From the NCBI RefSeq assembly GCF_001546485.1, contig NZ_KQ956830.1:141336-205335 (forward strand): a stretch of 64,000 nt of DNA, read 5' to 3'. This DNA is from Gardnerella vaginalis (GTDB lineage: Bacteria > Actinomycetota > Actinomycetes > Actinomycetales > Bifidobacteriaceae). How positions within the stretch are numbered: the first letter of the stretch is position 1; each line of letters opens with the position of its first letter. Of this stretch, positions 26,742 to 38,962 are shown piece after piece. Under the pieces are notes generated by a model. That model saw only the letters and a program-made list of their open reading frames with translations. It was not told the origin of the DNA and searched no databases. Made by a program: the position numbers and the translations under genes.

Positions 26742-28241
26742 ATGGCTGAAAAACTTATGAAATATGCCGATGCTGTGGAGCAGTTTGATCCAGTATTCGG
26801 TTTGGAAACTCACGTTGAGCTTTGCACTCGCACTAAGCTGTTCTGCCCAGCAGAAGTGTCGTTTGGTGGCGAGCCAAATACTCAGCTAACTCCTGTAAGT
26901 CTTGGTTTGCCAGGCTCTTTGCCAGTTGTGAATAAGACTGCAGTTGATTACGCTATTAAGCTCGGTTTGGCATTACATTGCGAGATTGCCGAGTGGAGCC
27001 AGTTCGCTCGTAAGAACTACTTCTACCCGGATATGCCTCGCGATTACCAGATTTCCCAGTACGATAAGCCTACTAATGGCAATGGTTACTTGGATGTTGA
27101 GCTCGAAGATGGCACCGTGTTCCGTGTGCCGATTGAGCGCGCTCATATTGAGGATGATGCTGGTAAGAATACGCACGTTGGCGGTGCTGACGGTCGTATT
27201 GAGGGTGCGAACCATTCTTTGGTTGATTACAATCGTGCAGGTGTGCCGCTTATTGAGATTGTAACTAAGCCAATCGAAGGTGCAGGTTCGCGTGCTCCAG
27301 AAATTGCTGGTGCTTATATGCGTGCTATTCGCGATATTGTTCGCGCTCTTAATATTTCCCACGCTCGCATGGAGCAGGGCAATATGCGCGCTGACGTAAA
27401 CGTTTCGCTTCGTCGCAAGCCAACCGATCCATTTGGTACGCGTTCCGAAACTAAGAATGTGAACACATTCCGCGGTATTGAAAAGACGCTGCAATATGAG
27501 ATTCGTCGTCAGGCTGCTATTTTGAGCGAAGGCGGCGAGATTTTGCAGGAAACTCGTCACTGGGATGAAGCAACTCAAACCACTGCTGGCGGTCGTGTGA
27601 AGTCGGATGCTGACGATTACCGCTACTTCCCAGATCCAGATTTGGTTATGCTTCATATCACGAAAGAGCATATTGAGCGCATGAAGGCAGAGATGCCAGA
27701 AATGCCTCGCGAGCGTCGTAACCGTTTGCAAAGCGAATGGGGTATTAGCGATCTTGAAATGCGTGATATTTTGAACGCGGATGCTCTCGATTTAGTTGAA
27801 GAAACCGTTAAGGCTGGTGCAAGTGCTGCTGGTGCTAAGAAGTGGTGGCTTGGTGAGCTTGCTCGCGAAGCAAACACTCGTGGTGTGACTTTGGAAGAAC
27901 TGCCTATTACTCCGCAAGACGTGGCTGAAGTTGAAAAGCTCATTGCAGACGGTAAGCTTAACGATAAACTTGCTAAGCAAACTGTTGCTTGCGTTTTGGC
28001 TGGTGAGGGCAAGCCTGATGAAGTTGTTAATAAGCACGGATTCAAGGTTATGAACGACGATGGCGCTTTGGAAGCCGCTGTTGACGCTGCTCTTGCAGCT
28101 GATCCTGAAGTTGCAGAAAAGCTTAAGGCAGGCAATATGAAGCCGATGGGTGCAATTATTGGTGCTGTTATGCGCGCAACTAGAGGTCAGGCTGATGCTA
28201 AGGCTGTTACCAAGATCGTAATGGCAAAAATTAAAAACTGA
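26742..28241 (+). CDS. gatB: Asp-tRNA(Asn)/Glu-tRNA(Gln) amidotransferase subunit B
   Basis: The 499-residue kinase-like subunit activates the tRNA-bound carboxylate with ATP. Visible signatures are [10 protein letters not shown], the conserved [20 protein letters not shown] segment and [16 protein letters not shown]. The C-terminal YqeY-like tRNA-binding domain ends [22 protein letters not shown] lies before ATG 26742. It ends the operon; no clear hairpin follows. Confidence 0.98.
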   Translation: MAEKLMKYADAVEQFDPVFGLETHVELCTRTKLFCPAEVSFGGEPNTQLTPVSLGLPGSLPVVNKTAVDYAIKLGLALHCEIAEWSQFARKNYFYPDMPRDYQISQYDKPTNGNGYLDVELEDGTVFRVPIERAHIEDDAGKNTHVGGADGRIEGANHSLVDYNRAGVPLIEIVTKPIEGAGSRAPEIAGAYMRAIRDIVRALNISHARMEQGNMRADVNVSLRRKPTDPFGTRSETKNVNTFRGIEKTLQYEIRRQAAILSEGGEILQETRHWDEATQTTAGGRVKSDADDYRYFPDPDLVMLHITKEHIERMKAEMPEMPRERRNRLQSEWGISDLEMRDILNADALDLVEETVKAGASAAGAKKWWLGELAREANTRGVTLEELPITPQDVAEVEKLIADGKLNDKLAKQTVACVLAGEGKPDEVVNKHGFKVMNDDGALEAAVDAALAADPEVAEKLKAGNMKPMGAIIGAVMRATRGQADAKAVTKIVMAKIKN

Positions 28242-28455
28242 AAACAATAGCATCAAAAGTGTTGTTGCTATGCACAAAAGATGCGATTGATGCATAAAAG
28301 TAAGTGCTGCGTGCTTGCTGCAAGAGCAAATTGAGTTTGTTATGCGGCAGGTGCGCAGAATTTACTTTTGAATGGCACTTCTGTGTGCCTTCTCCTTTGT
28401 AGATTACCATATATTATGCGAGTGGGTTTGGTGCCCAAAGGCGCAATGCAAGTAG

Positions 28456-29379
28456 GTGAGTATGCAACAAACCAGTGACGGTGTGAACAACTCTCGTGAG
28501 TTACCAAAATCGATAATAATTCCTCCAATTCGTGGTGAAATGGCAAAGCTGCGTCCTGCAACTTGCGATGATTTGCAACGAATGGATGAACTGTGTGCCT
28601 TCGATAAAGCATCGGTTATTACCGGTAAAGATTCTCAGTCAGAGCGAGCAATGGTGCATGCTTGGGTTGAGCGTTCAGTTCAATGGTCTCATGATGGTTT
28701 TAGCGACAGTAAATTATCTGAATTATGTCGTTTTGCTGGTGATGTGCAATCTCGTCCTACCATTGCCTGGGCAATTGTGCCAGACATGTTAGATGATGTT
28801 GAGAATACTTTTGGTGCCATTATTGGCATGATTTTTTTGATTGATATTGATGGATGGTCGCGTTCTGCGCGTATTCAAGTTGTGCTTGGTAAGGATTATC
28901 GAGGACGTGGATATTCTAGGGACGCTATGCCTAGAGTAATGACTTATGGCTTTGCATCAGAGCCAGCAGGTCTTGGATTACATCGTATTTGGGTTGGTGT
29001 TCCTGCGACTAATACGCGTTCACTTTCTGTATACCAGTCTCTTGGTTTTATGAAAACTGGCACTGCGCGCGATGCTTTATGGGATGCTCAAAACCAGAAA
29101 TACCAAGATTTTGTAGTTATGGATACGCTTGTCGATGAGTATGATGCCATCCGTTCACTCGATGCTTTTGGATTACACGTGATTGAAGAAAATCCTGGTG
29201 TTGTTGAAGCATTGAGTGCTCATGAACATTCGGTGGCTATACCTGTGCGCCGTGATAATCTTGATGATGCGTGGCCATATAATACGAGTACTGCGGAAGG
29301 AACTTCTTCAAAGCGAGCGTGGTGGCGTATTATAGGACGCGGTCGCAAACGTAATGTTAATACGGAAGGGAAGCAATGA
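28456..29379 (+). CDS. GNAT-family N-acetyltransferase
   Basis: The 307-residue protein has a RimJ/RimL-type GNAT domain in residues about 35-235. The acetyl-CoA loop is VVLGKDYRGRGYSRDAM, followed by RIWVGVPATNTRSLSVYQSLGF. The C-terminal 70 residues are variable and end in a basic tail. Start codons GTG 28456 and ATG 28462 are both possible. It overlaps the DUF2469 gene by 4 bp, a pairing that suggests translational coupling. The substrate is unknown. Confidence 0.85.
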   Translation: MSMQQTSDGVNNSRELPKSIIIPPIRGEMAKLRPATCDDLQRMDELCAFDKASVITGKDSQSERAMVHAWVERSVQWSHDGFSDSKLSELCRFAGDVQSRPTIAWAIVPDMLDDVENTFGAIIGMIFLIDIDGWSRSARIQVVLGKDYRGRGYSRDAMPRVMTYGFASEPAGLGLHRIWVGVPATNTRSLSVYQSLGFMKTGTARDALWDAQNQKYQDFVVMDTLVDEYDAIRSLDAFGLHVIEENPGVVEALSAHEHSVAIPVRRDNLDDAWPYNTSTAEGTSSKRAWWRIIGRGRKRNVNTEGKQ

Positions 29380-29690
29380 GCGCCGAAGATCTCGACAACT
29401 ATGAAACTGATGCCGAACTTGCGTTATATAAAGAATATCGTGATGTTATTAAACTTTTTACGTACGTTGTAGAAACAGAACGACGATTTTATCTAGCTAA
29501 TAAAGTTGATTTTAATGTTCGTTCTGCAGGTCAAGATGTGTATTTTGATGTGCAGCTTACTGACGCTTGGGTCTGGGATGTGTATAGACCTTCGCGTTTT
29601 GTTAAAAATGTTCGCATTGTAACTTTTAAGGATGTCAATGTTGAAGAAGTGCAGAAAACAGATATTGATATTCCTGAGTCTATCGCGTGA
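29376..29690 (+). CDS. DUF2469 family protein
   Basis: The 104-residue acidic protein matches the actinobacterial DUF2469 pattern: MSAEDLDNYETDAEL, YKEYRDVIKLFTYVVETERR, TDAWVWDVYRPSRFVK and VTFKDVNVEE. The family is highly conserved in Actinobacteria with no established function, often near ribonuclease HII or signal peptidase genes. Here it is coupled to the acetyltransferase by an ATGA overlap. Confidence 0.93.
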   Translation: MSAEDLDNYETDAELALYKEYRDVIKLFTYVVETERRFYLANKVDFNVRSAGQDVYFDVQLTDAWVWDVYRPSRFVKNVRIVTFKDVNVEEVQKTDIDIPESIA

Positions 29691-29781
29691 TGCGCGTATG
29701 CTTAGTAAGGATATATAGAGATTTTACTTAACATTGCAAAGTGTTTTAGTAAAAATTGATGTATGAAAATATGGAGGACAA

Positions 29782-31401
29782 GTGACGGATACACAATCCC
29801 CAAAGGAATCTGTGGTAATTATTGGTGGCGGTCCGGCAGGGTTGACGGCGGCCTGGGAACTCGTTAAAAATGGCGGATCTGAGCACTATGACGTAACAGT
29901 GCTTGAGGCTACACGTGAATTTGGTGGAATCTCACGTACAGTGAGGTATAACGGTAATCGTATGGATATTGGCGGTCACCGCTTCTTCTCGAAAGATGAT
30001 CGTATTATGCAGTGGTGGCGAGATATGCTCCCATTGCAAGGTGCGCCTTCTTATGATGACAAAAAGCTTGGGCGTCATCACGATTTAGAAGCTGGCGGTC
30101 CTGATCCTGAAGTTGAAGACGAGGTGATGTTGAAGCGTCACCGTGTCTCGCGTATTTTCTGGAATCATCATTTCTTTGATTACCCGATTTCTCTTTCTGC
30201 AGCAACCTTGCGATCTATGGGCTTTATGTTGACCATGAAAGTTGGCTTTAGTTATTTATGGTCAATGATTCATAAGCTTCCAGAAACGAATCTTGAAAAC
30301 TTCTATATTAATCGTTTCGGCAAGAAATTGTATTCTATGTTCTTTGAGGGGTACACTGAAAAGCTTTGGGGTCGCCATCCAAGTCAGATTTCTGCTGATT
30401 GGGGTGCTCAACGTGTTAAAGGTTTAAGCATTGTAGAAGTGCTGAAGAATGCATTTTCTAAGTTGATGCCTAAGAAGAATGGTAAGAAGAAGGAAGTAGA
30501 GACTTCTTTAATTGAGGAATTCTGGTATCCAAAACTTGGTCCAGGACAGTTGTGGGAAACGGTTGAGCGTCGCTGCCGTGAAAATGGTGCAACTGTGTGC
30601 GTGGGAACTAAAGTAGTTGCTATTAAGCAAGCTGAAGGTAAAATTGCCAGCGTTATTATCGAGGATGTTCATGGTGAACGTTCTGAGTTGCATGCTGATC
30701 AATTCATATCTTCTATGCCAATTAAGGATTTAGTTGCTGCCCTTGAACAAGGCGCTGATGGTGACGCAAATGTTGAGGTTCCAGCTGAAATGCAGCGTGT
30801 GGCTCAAGGTTTGCCTTATCGTGACTTTGTTACAGTTGGTTTGCTCGTTAAACGTATGCGTTTGCGTAATACTACAACTATTCCAACACTTGGTAATCCA
30901 CCAATCGTTCCGGATTGTTGGATTTATGTGCAAGATCCGGGCTATAAGGTTGGTCGTTTACAAATTTTCAACAACTGGAGCCCATATCTTGTTAAGGATG
31001 TTGACAACACTGTTTGGATTGGTCTTGAGTACTTCTGTGAAGAGGGCGACGACTTCTGGAATATGAGTGATGAAGAAGCCCGCAAGATGGCAATTGATGA
31101 ATTGACTCGTATGCAAGTTATCGATGGTGAGTCCGATGTTTTGGATGCGCATCGTGAGCGAGTGCCAAAAGCCTATCCAGCGTACTTTGATACATATGCA
31201 CAAATGCCTGAACTTATTAAGTATTTAGATAGTTTTGGTAATTTGTATTGTGTTGGTCGTAATGGTCAGCATCGTTACAATAATCAAGATCATTCCATGG
31301 CAACCGCAATCGAAGCGGTGGAAGACATTCGTACTGGTGAAACTTCTAAAGATAATGTGTGGTCTGTGAATACTGAAAAGTCTTATCACGAAAAGAAATA
31401 G
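29782..31401 (+). CDS. FAD-dependent oxidoreductase, UDP-galactopyranose mutase/amine oxidase-like
   Basis: The 539-residue flavoprotein starts at GTG 29782 with GGAGGA 4 nt upstream. The dinucleotide-binding motif [17 protein letters not shown] lies at residues 11-27, followed by the FAD-ribose acid in [32 protein letters not shown] near the C-terminus closes the FAD site. [14 protein letters not shown] and [10 protein letters not shown] segments recall proteins related to UDP-galactopyranose mutase and protoporphyrinogen oxidase. No galactan or heme genes are near, so the substrate is open. A cell-envelope sugar role is possible in this family. Confidence 0.82.
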   Translation: MTDTQSPKESVVIIGGGPAGLTAAWELVKNGGSEHYDVTVLEATREFGGISRTVRYNGNRMDIGGHRFFSKDDRIMQWWRDMLPLQGAPSYDDKKLGRHHDLEAGGPDPEVEDEVMLKRHRVSRIFWNHHFFDYPISLSAATLRSMGFMLTMKVGFSYLWSMIHKLPETNLENFYINRFGKKLYSMFFEGYTEKLWGRHPSQISADWGAQRVKGLSIVEVLKNAFSKLMPKKNGKKKEVETSLIEEFWYPKLGPGQLWETVERRCRENGATVCVGTKVVAIKQAEGKIASVIIEDVHGERSELHADQFISSMPIKDLVAALEQGADGDANVEVPAEMQRVAQGLPYRDFVTVGLLVKRMRLRNTTTIPTLGNPPIVPDCWIYVQDPGYKVGRLQIFNNWSPYLVKDVDNTVWIGLEYFCEEGDDFWNMSDEEARKMAIDELTRMQVIDGESDVLDAHRERVPKAYPAYFDTYAQMPELIKYLDSFGNLYCVGRNGQHRYNNQDHSMATAIEAVEDIRTGETSKDNVWSVNTEKSYHEKK

Positions 31402-31465
31402 TAAGTATTTATATGCGCTAACTTTTGTTTAAATGAGCGCATAATTTGTAGCATTAAGTAAGAAG

Positions 31466-31510
31466 GCGTCAATAATGGTGGCATTGTTCATCATTATTGA
31501 CGCTATTTAT
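31466..31510 (+). terminator. intrinsic terminator after the flavoprotein gene
   Basis: GCGTCAATAATG (31466-31477) pairs perfectly with CATTATTGACGC (31492-31503), followed by TATTTATTT. Confidence 0.88.
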
Positions 31511-31717
31511 TTAAATATTTAACTTATAATCTAAAAAATATTAAACTTATGGCGCGTCGTGTCGTATAGCGTCGTTGAGCTGTAGTAGCATACATACTGT
31601 TTGTTGTTATGTACATTGTTATGTAATAATGACGAGTTCGTGACGGATTTTTCCGTAATCTTCCATGTAAAGGCTTGCCGGTATTCTATTCCGCGCGAGT
31701 TAAGGAAAGGTAAAATT

Positions 31718-33616
31718 GTGGCAACAGGCCAGAATCTTGAAAAAATGAAGCTTTCAGAATTGAAGGATCTTGCAAAGCAAATGGGTTTGCGCGGTACGTC
31801 GACGATGCGCAAACCTGAATTGTTAGCTACATTAACAGCTGCGCGCAATGGGGGAGAAGCGCCTGCTGGAGTGAGTGTTCGTATTCCTCGCAATAGCGCG
31901 AATACTAATAAAGCTGCAGATGTGCTTGTGGAAAATGAAGACGTTCAGGCATCGAACGATGAGGACTTAGAAGCTTTGGAGACGTTAGTTCCAAATGCTA
32001 CTTCGGAGCGTCGCTATCGTGATGAAGCAGATTTTGGTGCAAAAAATTATAGACGTGACAACAATCGCGGCAATACATTCCAGCGTCGTCATAATGCAGA
32101 TGAACGTGATAATCGTGATCGTCGACAAGAAAGCATGGATTCGCGTAATTTAGATCAGATTTTAGCAACTTTGCCAGGTGATGAGGCTCGTGCTGATACT
32201 GAGTCGCGTCGTCAACGTGGCTCTTCCCGTGATTATGATCACGAAGATCAAGCCAATCGCGCAGATCGTTTCCAACGTCGTATGCGTGGTCGTTCTCGTG
32301 ATTATGATGATACGCGTGCAGATTATGCTGAGCGTACTGACCGTATGAGCCGTGACGAGCGAGATGAACGTCGTACAGATTGTAGTGAGCGTAATGAGCG
32401 TATGAGTCGCGAAGAACGCGATTCGAGAGAATCACGACGTGAAGAAATTCAGGAAGAATTAGTTCCAGTAGCAGGTATTGTTGACGTATTAGAATCATAT
32501 GCATTTATTCGCACGTCCGGCTACTTGCCTGGTCCTAATGATGTCTATGTTTCAATGAGTCAAATTAAAAAATATGGCTTGCGTAAAGGTGATGCTGTAC
32601 AAGGTTCCATTCGTGCTCCTCGTGAGGGAGATCGTAGAAATCAGCGTCAAAAATTCGTGCCTTTGCAAGCAATTGACAGCATTAATGGCATGAGCGTAGA
32701 GGAATCGCAGTCTCGCCCTCAATTTGCAAAATTGACGCCACTATATCCGCAAGAACGATTGAAGCAAGAAACTACTGCTAATCGCATGTTAGGCCGTGTG
32801 ATTGATTTGATTGCTCCAATCGGTAAGGGTCAGCGTGGTTTGATTGTGTCGCCGCCGAAAGCCGGTAAGACGATTACACTGCAAAATATTGCTAACGCTA
32901 TTACAACTAACAATCCTGAAGTGCATCTTATGGTAGTTCTGGTAGACGAGCGTCCAGAAGAAGTTACTGATATGGAACGTACTGTGCAGGGTGAAGTTAT
33001 TTCTTCTACTTTTGATCGCCCAGCTTCTGACCATACTACGGTTGCTGAGCTTGCTATAGAGCGTGCCAAGCGTTTGGTAGAACTTGGACAGGATGTTGTT
33101 GTCTTACTGGATTCGATGACCCGTTTGGCGCGTGCCTATAACATTGCTGCGCCTACTTCCGGCCGTATTCTTTCTGGTGGTGTGGATGCTCAAGCATTGT
33201 ATCCTCCGAAGAAGTTCTTCGGAGCTGCTCGAAATATTGAAGATGGTGGTTCTTTGACGATTATTTCTTCAGCATTGGTAGAAACTGGTTCCAAGATGGA
33301 TGAAGTAATCTTTGAAGAATTTAAGGGCACTGGCAATATGGAACTGCGTTTGAGTCGTGATTTGGCTGATAAGCGTCTCTTCCCAGCGGTGGATATTAAT
33401 GCTTCGGGTACTCGTCGTGAAGAATTAATTACGCCAGCTGCTGATTTGCCGGTTATTTATCGTTTGCGTCGCCTCTTTGGTGGTCTTGAAGCAGAGCAAG
33501 CATATCAGACTTTGATTCCACGATTGAAGAAAACTGCTTCAAATCGTGATTTCTTAGCTGCAATAATTCAACAAACTAATGGTGCTGCTAATACTTCATC
33601 ATCAACTATTGCTTAG
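31718..33616 (+). CDS. rho: transcription termination factor Rho
   Basis: The 632-residue hexameric RNA helicase ends Rho-dependent transcripts. GTG 31718 is chosen because GGAAAGG lies 7 nt before it and the Rho N-terminal helix bundle [15 protein letters not shown] follows. Residues about 80-250 are an Arg/Asp/Glu-rich insertion with runs such as RADRFQRR and [15 protein letters not shown], typical of high-GC Gram-positive Rho. The RNA-binding cold-shock-like domain follows, then Walker [10 protein letters not shown] near residue 380 and the Q/R-loop region [12 protein letters not shown] long leader (about 200 bp) before the GTG may host autoregulation. Confidence 0.97.
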   Translation: MATGQNLEKMKLSELKDLAKQMGLRGTSTMRKPELLATLTAARNGGEAPAGVSVRIPRNSANTNKAADVLVENEDVQASNDEDLEALETLVPNATSERRYRDEADFGAKNYRRDNNRGNTFQRRHNADERDNRDRRQESMDSRNLDQILATLPGDEARADTESRRQRGSSRDYDHEDQANRADRFQRRMRGRSRDYDDTRADYAERTDRMSRDERDERRTDCSERNERMSREERDSRESRREEIQEELVPVAGIVDVLESYAFIRTSGYLPGPNDVYVSMSQIKKYGLRKGDAVQGSIRAPREGDRRNQRQKFVPLQAIDSINGMSVEESQSRPQFAKLTPLYPQERLKQETTANRMLGRVIDLIAPIGKGQRGLIVSPPKAGKTITLQNIANAITTNNPEVHLMVVLVDERPEEVTDMERTVQGEVISSTFDRPASDHTTVAELAIERAKRLVELGQDVVVLLDSMTRLARAYNIAAPTSGRILSGGVDAQALYPPKKFFGAARNIEDGGSLTIISSALVETGSKMDEVIFEEFKGTGNMELRLSRDLADKRLFPAVDINASGTRREELITPAADLPVIYRLRRLFGGLEAEQAYQTLIPRLKKTASNRDFLAAIIQQTNGAANTSSSTIA

Positions 33617-33625
33617 TGAATGAGT

Positions 33626-33665
33626 AAATAATTGCCCCCAGTGCGTGCGTTGGGGGCAATTATTT
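33626..33665. terminator. perfect 15-bp bidirectional terminator between rho and the aminotransferase gene
   Basis: AAATAATTGCCCCCA (33626-33640) and TGGGGGCAATTATTT (33651-33665) are perfect complements around a 10-nt loop, with T-rich and A-rich flanks suited to both convergent genes. Confidence 0.95.
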
Positions 33666-33698
33666 GTGTAATACAACGTAATACAAATTATTGAGTTA

Positions 33699-34913
33699 CT
33701 AATTACTATTTGCGGCTTGGGCTGCTTGGTGCACTTCAGCAAAACGCCGCATTCTTTCTACTCCTTCGCGTAATTCTTCTGCTTTGCCTGCGTAAGAGAG
33801 TCGCACAAATCCGCTTCCTTCTGCGCCAAATGCTTCACCAGGAACAACAGCAACTTTTTCTTCTTCCAAAAGTTTTCTACTAAATTCTTCAGAAGTTAAT
33901 CCAGTAGGTCGTATGTCAACAAAAACATAAAATGCTCCTTGTGGTTCAATAAGGCGCACAGCTTTACAATCTGCCAGTACTTCCAAAACTAAACTGCGCT
34001 TTGTACGATATTCTTCGCGCATTTCGCGCACATGATTTTGCGGTCCAGTGAGCGCTGCAATTGCGCCGTATTGTGCAGTGGAGTTTACAGATGAGTGCAT
34101 CATTTCTGCAATTTTGCTGGTTTGCTCAATAATATTGCTTGGTGCTAGCAGATAGCCAATGCGCCAACCAGTCATTGCATAAGTTTTTGATAAACTCTCT
34201 ACAATAATAGTGCGATTTTTCATACCTTCGACAGCTGCAATAGAGGGTGCTACCGCTTCGCCAATTGGTTCGGATTCGGGGCTGCTTGCGAATACAAACG
34301 GATGATAAACTTCGTCGGAAATTACCCACAAATCAAATTCTTGGCATACTTTTGCTACTTCTGCGAGTTCTTCTGCACTAGTAACAGCGCCTGTTGGGTT
34401 GCATGGTGAGTTGATAATGATTGCGCGAGTATGTGGGGTAATTGCCTTGCGAATTTCGTTTGCATTAATATGCATGCCATGCTCTGGTTGTAAGGCAACT
34501 GTGACAGGTGTAGCGTCGCACATTAATACTTCTGCGTCGTAAGAAGTGAAATATGGTGATGGAATAATAACTTCATCGCCTGGATCCACTACAGCTTTAA
34601 TAGCTAAATATAAACCAATGGTTGCGCCATCAACGGCTTGGATTTCAGAATTTGCGTCATACGTTAAACCTTTTACGCGTTGTGTATAGCAGGCAGCAGC
34701 ATTACGAAATTCCGGTATTCCTAACACGTCTGTATATTTTGTTTTGCCTGCACGCAGAGATTCGCATGCTGCGTCAACAATGTGTGAAGAAGCAGTTTCC
34801 CCTGGTTCGCCTAGACATAACGAAATGGCATCAGGTATTTGTTCTACGCGGTCAAATACGTCTCGAATACCTGAGCGAGGTATCGAGGTTGCGTGTTTTG
34901 CTACGGCAACCAT
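33699..34913 (-). CDS. class I/II pyridoxal phosphate aminotransferase
   Basis: The 404-residue enzyme shows IIINSPCNPTG, WVISDEVYHPF and the PLP-lysine motif SLSKTYAMTGWRIGYL. The substrate glycine loop reads ISLCLGEPGETAS. It is in the aspartate/aromatic aminotransferase group; the neighbouring Lrp regulator and chorismate mutase on the other strand suggest phenylalanine, tyrosine or branched-chain metabolism, but the substrate is not fixed. AGAAGGAG lies 7 nt before the ATG. A 550-bp divergent region separates it from the Lrp gene. Confidence 0.92.
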   Translation of the reverse strand: MVAVAKHATSIPRSGIRDVFDRVEQIPDAISLCLGEPGETASSHIVDAACESLRAGKTKYTDVLGIPEFRNAAACYTQRVKGLTYDANSEIQAVDGATIGLYLAIKAVVDPGDEVIIPSPYFTSYDAEVLMCDATPVTVALQPEHGMHINANEIRKAITPHTRAIIINSPCNPTGAVTSAEELAEVAKVCQEFDLWVISDEVYHPFVFASSPESEPIGEAVAPSIAAVEGMKNRTIIVESLSKTYAMTGWRIGYLLAPSNIIEQTSKIAEMMHSSVNSTAQYGAIAALTGPQNHVREMREEYRTKRSLVLEVLADCKAVRLIEPQGAFYVFVDIRPTGLTSEEFSRKLLEEEKVAVVPGEAFGAEGSGFVRLSYAGKAEELREGVERMRRFAEVHQAAQAANSN

Positions 34914-35467
34914 ATTGTGCTCCTTCTGTAATAGTTAATTGTTGATTTTTATGAAGATGATTACAGTTAATTGTTGGTATTATAGGCTTTGTTTGCATCT
35001 TTTATGTTGATTATGAAATATAATACCAGTACTGCTTACAAGAGTATGCTCATATGCTAATCATACATAATTAAAAATGATTGTTTGCAAATACTAGGTA
35101 GGCAACAAGAGTCAAGCAATCAAGCATTAAGGAACAATATTTTCTGTATACGAAGTTTCAATAGTGATTATTTTTGCAAAAATCTTAATAAAATAGAATG
35201 TGAAAATTTTCTTGTATATCGCACAATTTTTCTCAATCTTTCTTATGAAGAAACTATATTTCCTGTGCAAACCTGGAAAAATAGGGTAAAATCTTCACAA
35301 ATTTATTGTTTCATGTGTTCGTTATTTGTCGTAGAAACTTTATTTTTTGTATAACTTTGTTCTTTTTCTGTAAAAAATACGGTACTATGGGAGTGACTGC
35401 AAGGTGGCGCTAGCTTAGATTCATTTATAGATTCTCAATTCAGCGTCGATGGGAGAATGGAGGACGT
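34914..35467. other. AT-rich divergent region between aminotransferase and Lrp genes
   Basis: About 550 bp with no convincing coding frame; the 89-codon frame at 35085-35354 has no ribosome site and an unlikely composition. GGCGCTAGCT at 35406-35415 lies in the Lrp leader. Binding sites for the Lrp protein would be expected here but I cannot mark them. Confidence 0.45.
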
Positions 35468-35929
35468 ATGACCGGAAATCCTCATAAATCTGAAGTTAAC
35501 ATGGTGATGGATTCAACTGACGGAATTATCGTAGATATTCTCGAACATGATGGTCGTGCAACATTAACGCGTTTAGCAAAAGCATCAGGTCTGTCTGTTT
35601 CCGCGGTACAATCGCGTGTGCAGAAGCTTGAGCGTAAAGGTATTATCACTGGTTATCGTGCATTGATTGATTACGAGCGTCGTGGTTTACCGGTAAGTGC
35701 TTTTGTGTCAGTTACGCCGCTTGATTTTGGTCAAGAGGCAACGATTCCTACAAAACTGCGTGACATACCGGGGATTGAAGCATGTTATTCGATTACTGGT
35801 AGTCCGAGTTTTATGTTGGTAGTGCGTGTAGCAACTCCAAGTAAGCTAGAAGAACTTATTAACACAATTCACCGTATTGTGCCAGTGAGTACCGAAACTA
35901 CTATGGTCTTGCAAACGTATTTCGATTAA
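35468..35929 (+). CDS. Lrp/AsnC-family transcriptional regulator
   Basis: The 153-residue protein has an N-terminal winged helix (residues about 15-62) with LTRLAKASGLSVSAVQSRVQ as the helix-turn-helix and a C-terminal RAM/ACT-like ligand domain with IPGIEACYSITGSPSFMLVV. Such regulators bind amino acids and form octamers. GGAGG precedes ATG 35468. It is divergent from the aminotransferase gene, the most likely target, and 7 bp from chorismate mutase, with which it is probably co-transcribed. Confidence 0.93.
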   Translation: MTGNPHKSEVNMVMDSTDGIIVDILEHDGRATLTRLAKASGLSVSAVQSRVQKLERKGIITGYRALIDYERRGLPVSAFVSVTPLDFGQEATIPTKLRDIPGIEACYSITGSPSFMLVVRVATPSKLEELINTIHRIVPVSTETTMVLQTYFD

Positions 35930-35936
35930 TTATAAT

Positions 35937-36281
35937 ATGTGTGATTTTTCTGAAACAACGATTGACGCTCGCGATAATTCGTCAAATACATGCTGCAAAG
36001 ATGCTGCAGAAAAGATTATTGCGTTGCGTCAATCGATTGATAATATTGATGGTGCTGTTGTTGCACTGTTAGCTGAGCGCTTTAAAATTACCCAACGCAT
36101 TGGTGAGATTAAAGCTCAAGCTGGTTTTGCTCCTGCGGATACTCGCCGTGAGCATACGCAGGTGAATCGGCTGCTAGACCTTGCAAAAACAGCCGGATTA
36201 GATGCTTCGATTGCCGTGCAATATCACGAATTTGTCGTTACAGAAGCCAAAAAACGTCATAAGCTGTTGAATCAAAATTAG
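35937..36281 (+). CDS. AroQ-type chorismate mutase
   Basis: The 114-residue helical protein converts chorismate to prephenate on the way to phenylalanine and tyrosine. It shows the AroQ helix IIALRQSIDNIDGAVVALLA, then ERFKITQRIGEIKAQAG with the catalytic Lys, and the third helix with QYHEFVVTEAKKRH. Short length fits a monofunctional intracellular AroQ. It follows the Lrp gene by 7 bp. Confidence 0.9.
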   Translation: MCDFSETTIDARDNSSNTCCKDAAEKIIALRQSIDNIDGAVVALLAERFKITQRIGEIKAQAGFAPADTRREHTQVNRLLDLAKTAGLDASIAVQYHEFVVTEAKKRHKLLNQN

Positions 36282-36418
36282 ACTTACTGTGGCGCGCATA
36301 TCGCTGTAGCTTATGTTGTGTCGTATATTTGTGCATGCGCTGTGCGTGTGCGCTACGTATATGTAACGTTTTTGTGCATATATTGGCACTGTGGAGCATA
36401 AAGGCGGATAATACAAGT

Positions 36419-37474
36419 ATGACTATTGCAACTGTTGAACGTTATGCGCATATGCTTGATGCCGCAAGTCGAGGCGGCTACGCATACCCAGCTATTAATG
36501 TTACGAGCACCCAAACGCTGAATGCAGCTCTACAGGGATTTGCAGAGGCTGAGTCTGACGGCATTATTCAAGTATCTGTTGGTGGTTCTGCTTATTTTTC
36601 TGGGCAATCTGTGAATAATCGCGTAATAGGCTCTCTTGCTTTTGCTGCTTTTGCGCATGAAGTTGCAGCACAATATCCAAATATAACTATTGCTCTTCAC
36701 ACAGATCATTGCGCTGAATCTTATTTAGATGATTGGATTCGTCCGCTTTTAGCTAAGGAAGCGGAGCAGGTTAAGCATGGTGCCGAGCCTCTGTTCCAAT
36801 CGCATATGTGGGATGGTTCGACTGTGCCTTTGCAACATAATTTGGATGTAGCGCAGGAGTTACTTGATGTTTCACAAAAGGCGCGTACTATTCTCGAAAT
36901 TGAAATCGGTGTAGTTGGCGGTGAAGAAGATGGTCATCGTGCCGATATTGATGAGCGCCTATATTCAACACCTGAAGATGCTATGCAAGTAGTAGAAAAA
37001 CTTGGCTTAGGTGAGCGTGGCAGATATATGGCAGCGTTTACTTTTGGCAATGTTCATGGTGCGTATAAGCCAGGTGTTGTGAAATTGCATCCGCACTTGC
37101 TGCAAGAAATTCAGCAAGCAGTGTATGAACGATATAAAGATATTTGCGATACTCGTACGTTTGGCGCGTCGAGAAAGCCTTTCTTGTTGGTATTTCACGG
37201 CGGATCTGGTTCAACTCCTCAAGAGATTGCTGAAGCTGTGCGTTACGGCGTAGTCAAAATGAACATTGATACGGATACGCAATACGCTTTTACTCGGGCT
37301 ATCGCAGGACATATGTTTAGTAATTATGATGCTGTGCTGAAAATAGATGGTGAAGTTGGCGAAAAGAAATTATACGATCCTCGTTCATGGGGGCGTGAAG
37401 CTGAAAAAGCTATGGCACAACGTGTCGTAGAAGCGTGCGTGCAGTTAGGCTCTGCCGGAAAAGCGTTACAGTAG
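36419..37474 (+). CDS. fba: class II fructose-bisphosphate aldolase
   Basis: The 351-residue zinc enzyme cleaves fructose 1,6-bisphosphate. Metal and substrate motifs are ALHTDHCAES, FGNVHGAYKPG, VFHGGSGSTPQE and VKMNIDTDTQYAFTRA. ATG 36419 gives the canonical start MTIATVERYAHMLDAA; the open frame to 36329 is not conserved in pattern. In bifidobacteria, sugars pass mainly through the fructose-6-phosphate phosphoketolase shunt, so this aldolase is thought to serve gluconeogenic or triose balance. It lies 119 bp before purA. Confidence 0.96.
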   Translation: MTIATVERYAHMLDAASRGGYAYPAINVTSTQTLNAALQGFAEAESDGIIQVSVGGSAYFSGQSVNNRVIGSLAFAAFAHEVAAQYPNITIALHTDHCAESYLDDWIRPLLAKEAEQVKHGAEPLFQSHMWDGSTVPLQHNLDVAQELLDVSQKARTILEIEIGVVGGEEDGHRADIDERLYSTPEDAMQVVEKLGLGERGRYMAAFTFGNVHGAYKPGVVKLHPHLLQEIQQAVYERYKDICDTRTFGASRKPFLLVFHGGSGSTPQEIAEAVRYGVVKMNIDTDTQYAFTRAIAGHMFSNYDAVLKIDGEVGEKKLYDPRSWGREAEKAMAQRVVEACVQLGSAGKALQ

Positions 37475-37571
37475 ATTTTTGCGTTTGACTTGCGTTGTTA
37501 TCTTGATGATTCGGTAGGGGCGTAGCGCTAGTCTGGTCAGGTAGGAATTATGCTTATTTGAGCGGCGCTAG

Positions 37572-38894
<1,323 letters not shown>

Positions 38895-38924
38895 AATTGT
38901 TTATTAGCTGATGATTAACTTAAC

Positions 38925-38956
38925 AAAACGGCACTTCTCAATCGAGAGTGTCGTTT
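38925..38956 (+). terminator. terminator after purA
   Basis: AAAACGGCACTTCTC (38925-38939) pairs imperfectly with GAGAGTGTCGTTTT (38943-38956), with one mismatch and one bulge. It lies just before the first FluC start. Confidence 0.7.
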
Positions 38957-38962
38957 TGGTTT

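Noticed and set aside
32000..32460. Tandem repeat in the Arg/Asp-rich part of rho
   Set aside because: The sequence is low-complexity with CGT/GAT codons but has no fixed unit length; it is the usual actinobacterial Rho insertion.
35085..35354. 89-codon plus-strand frame in the Lrp upstream region
   Set aside because: No ribosome site, AT-driven composition and no family resemblance; it lies in a promoter region.
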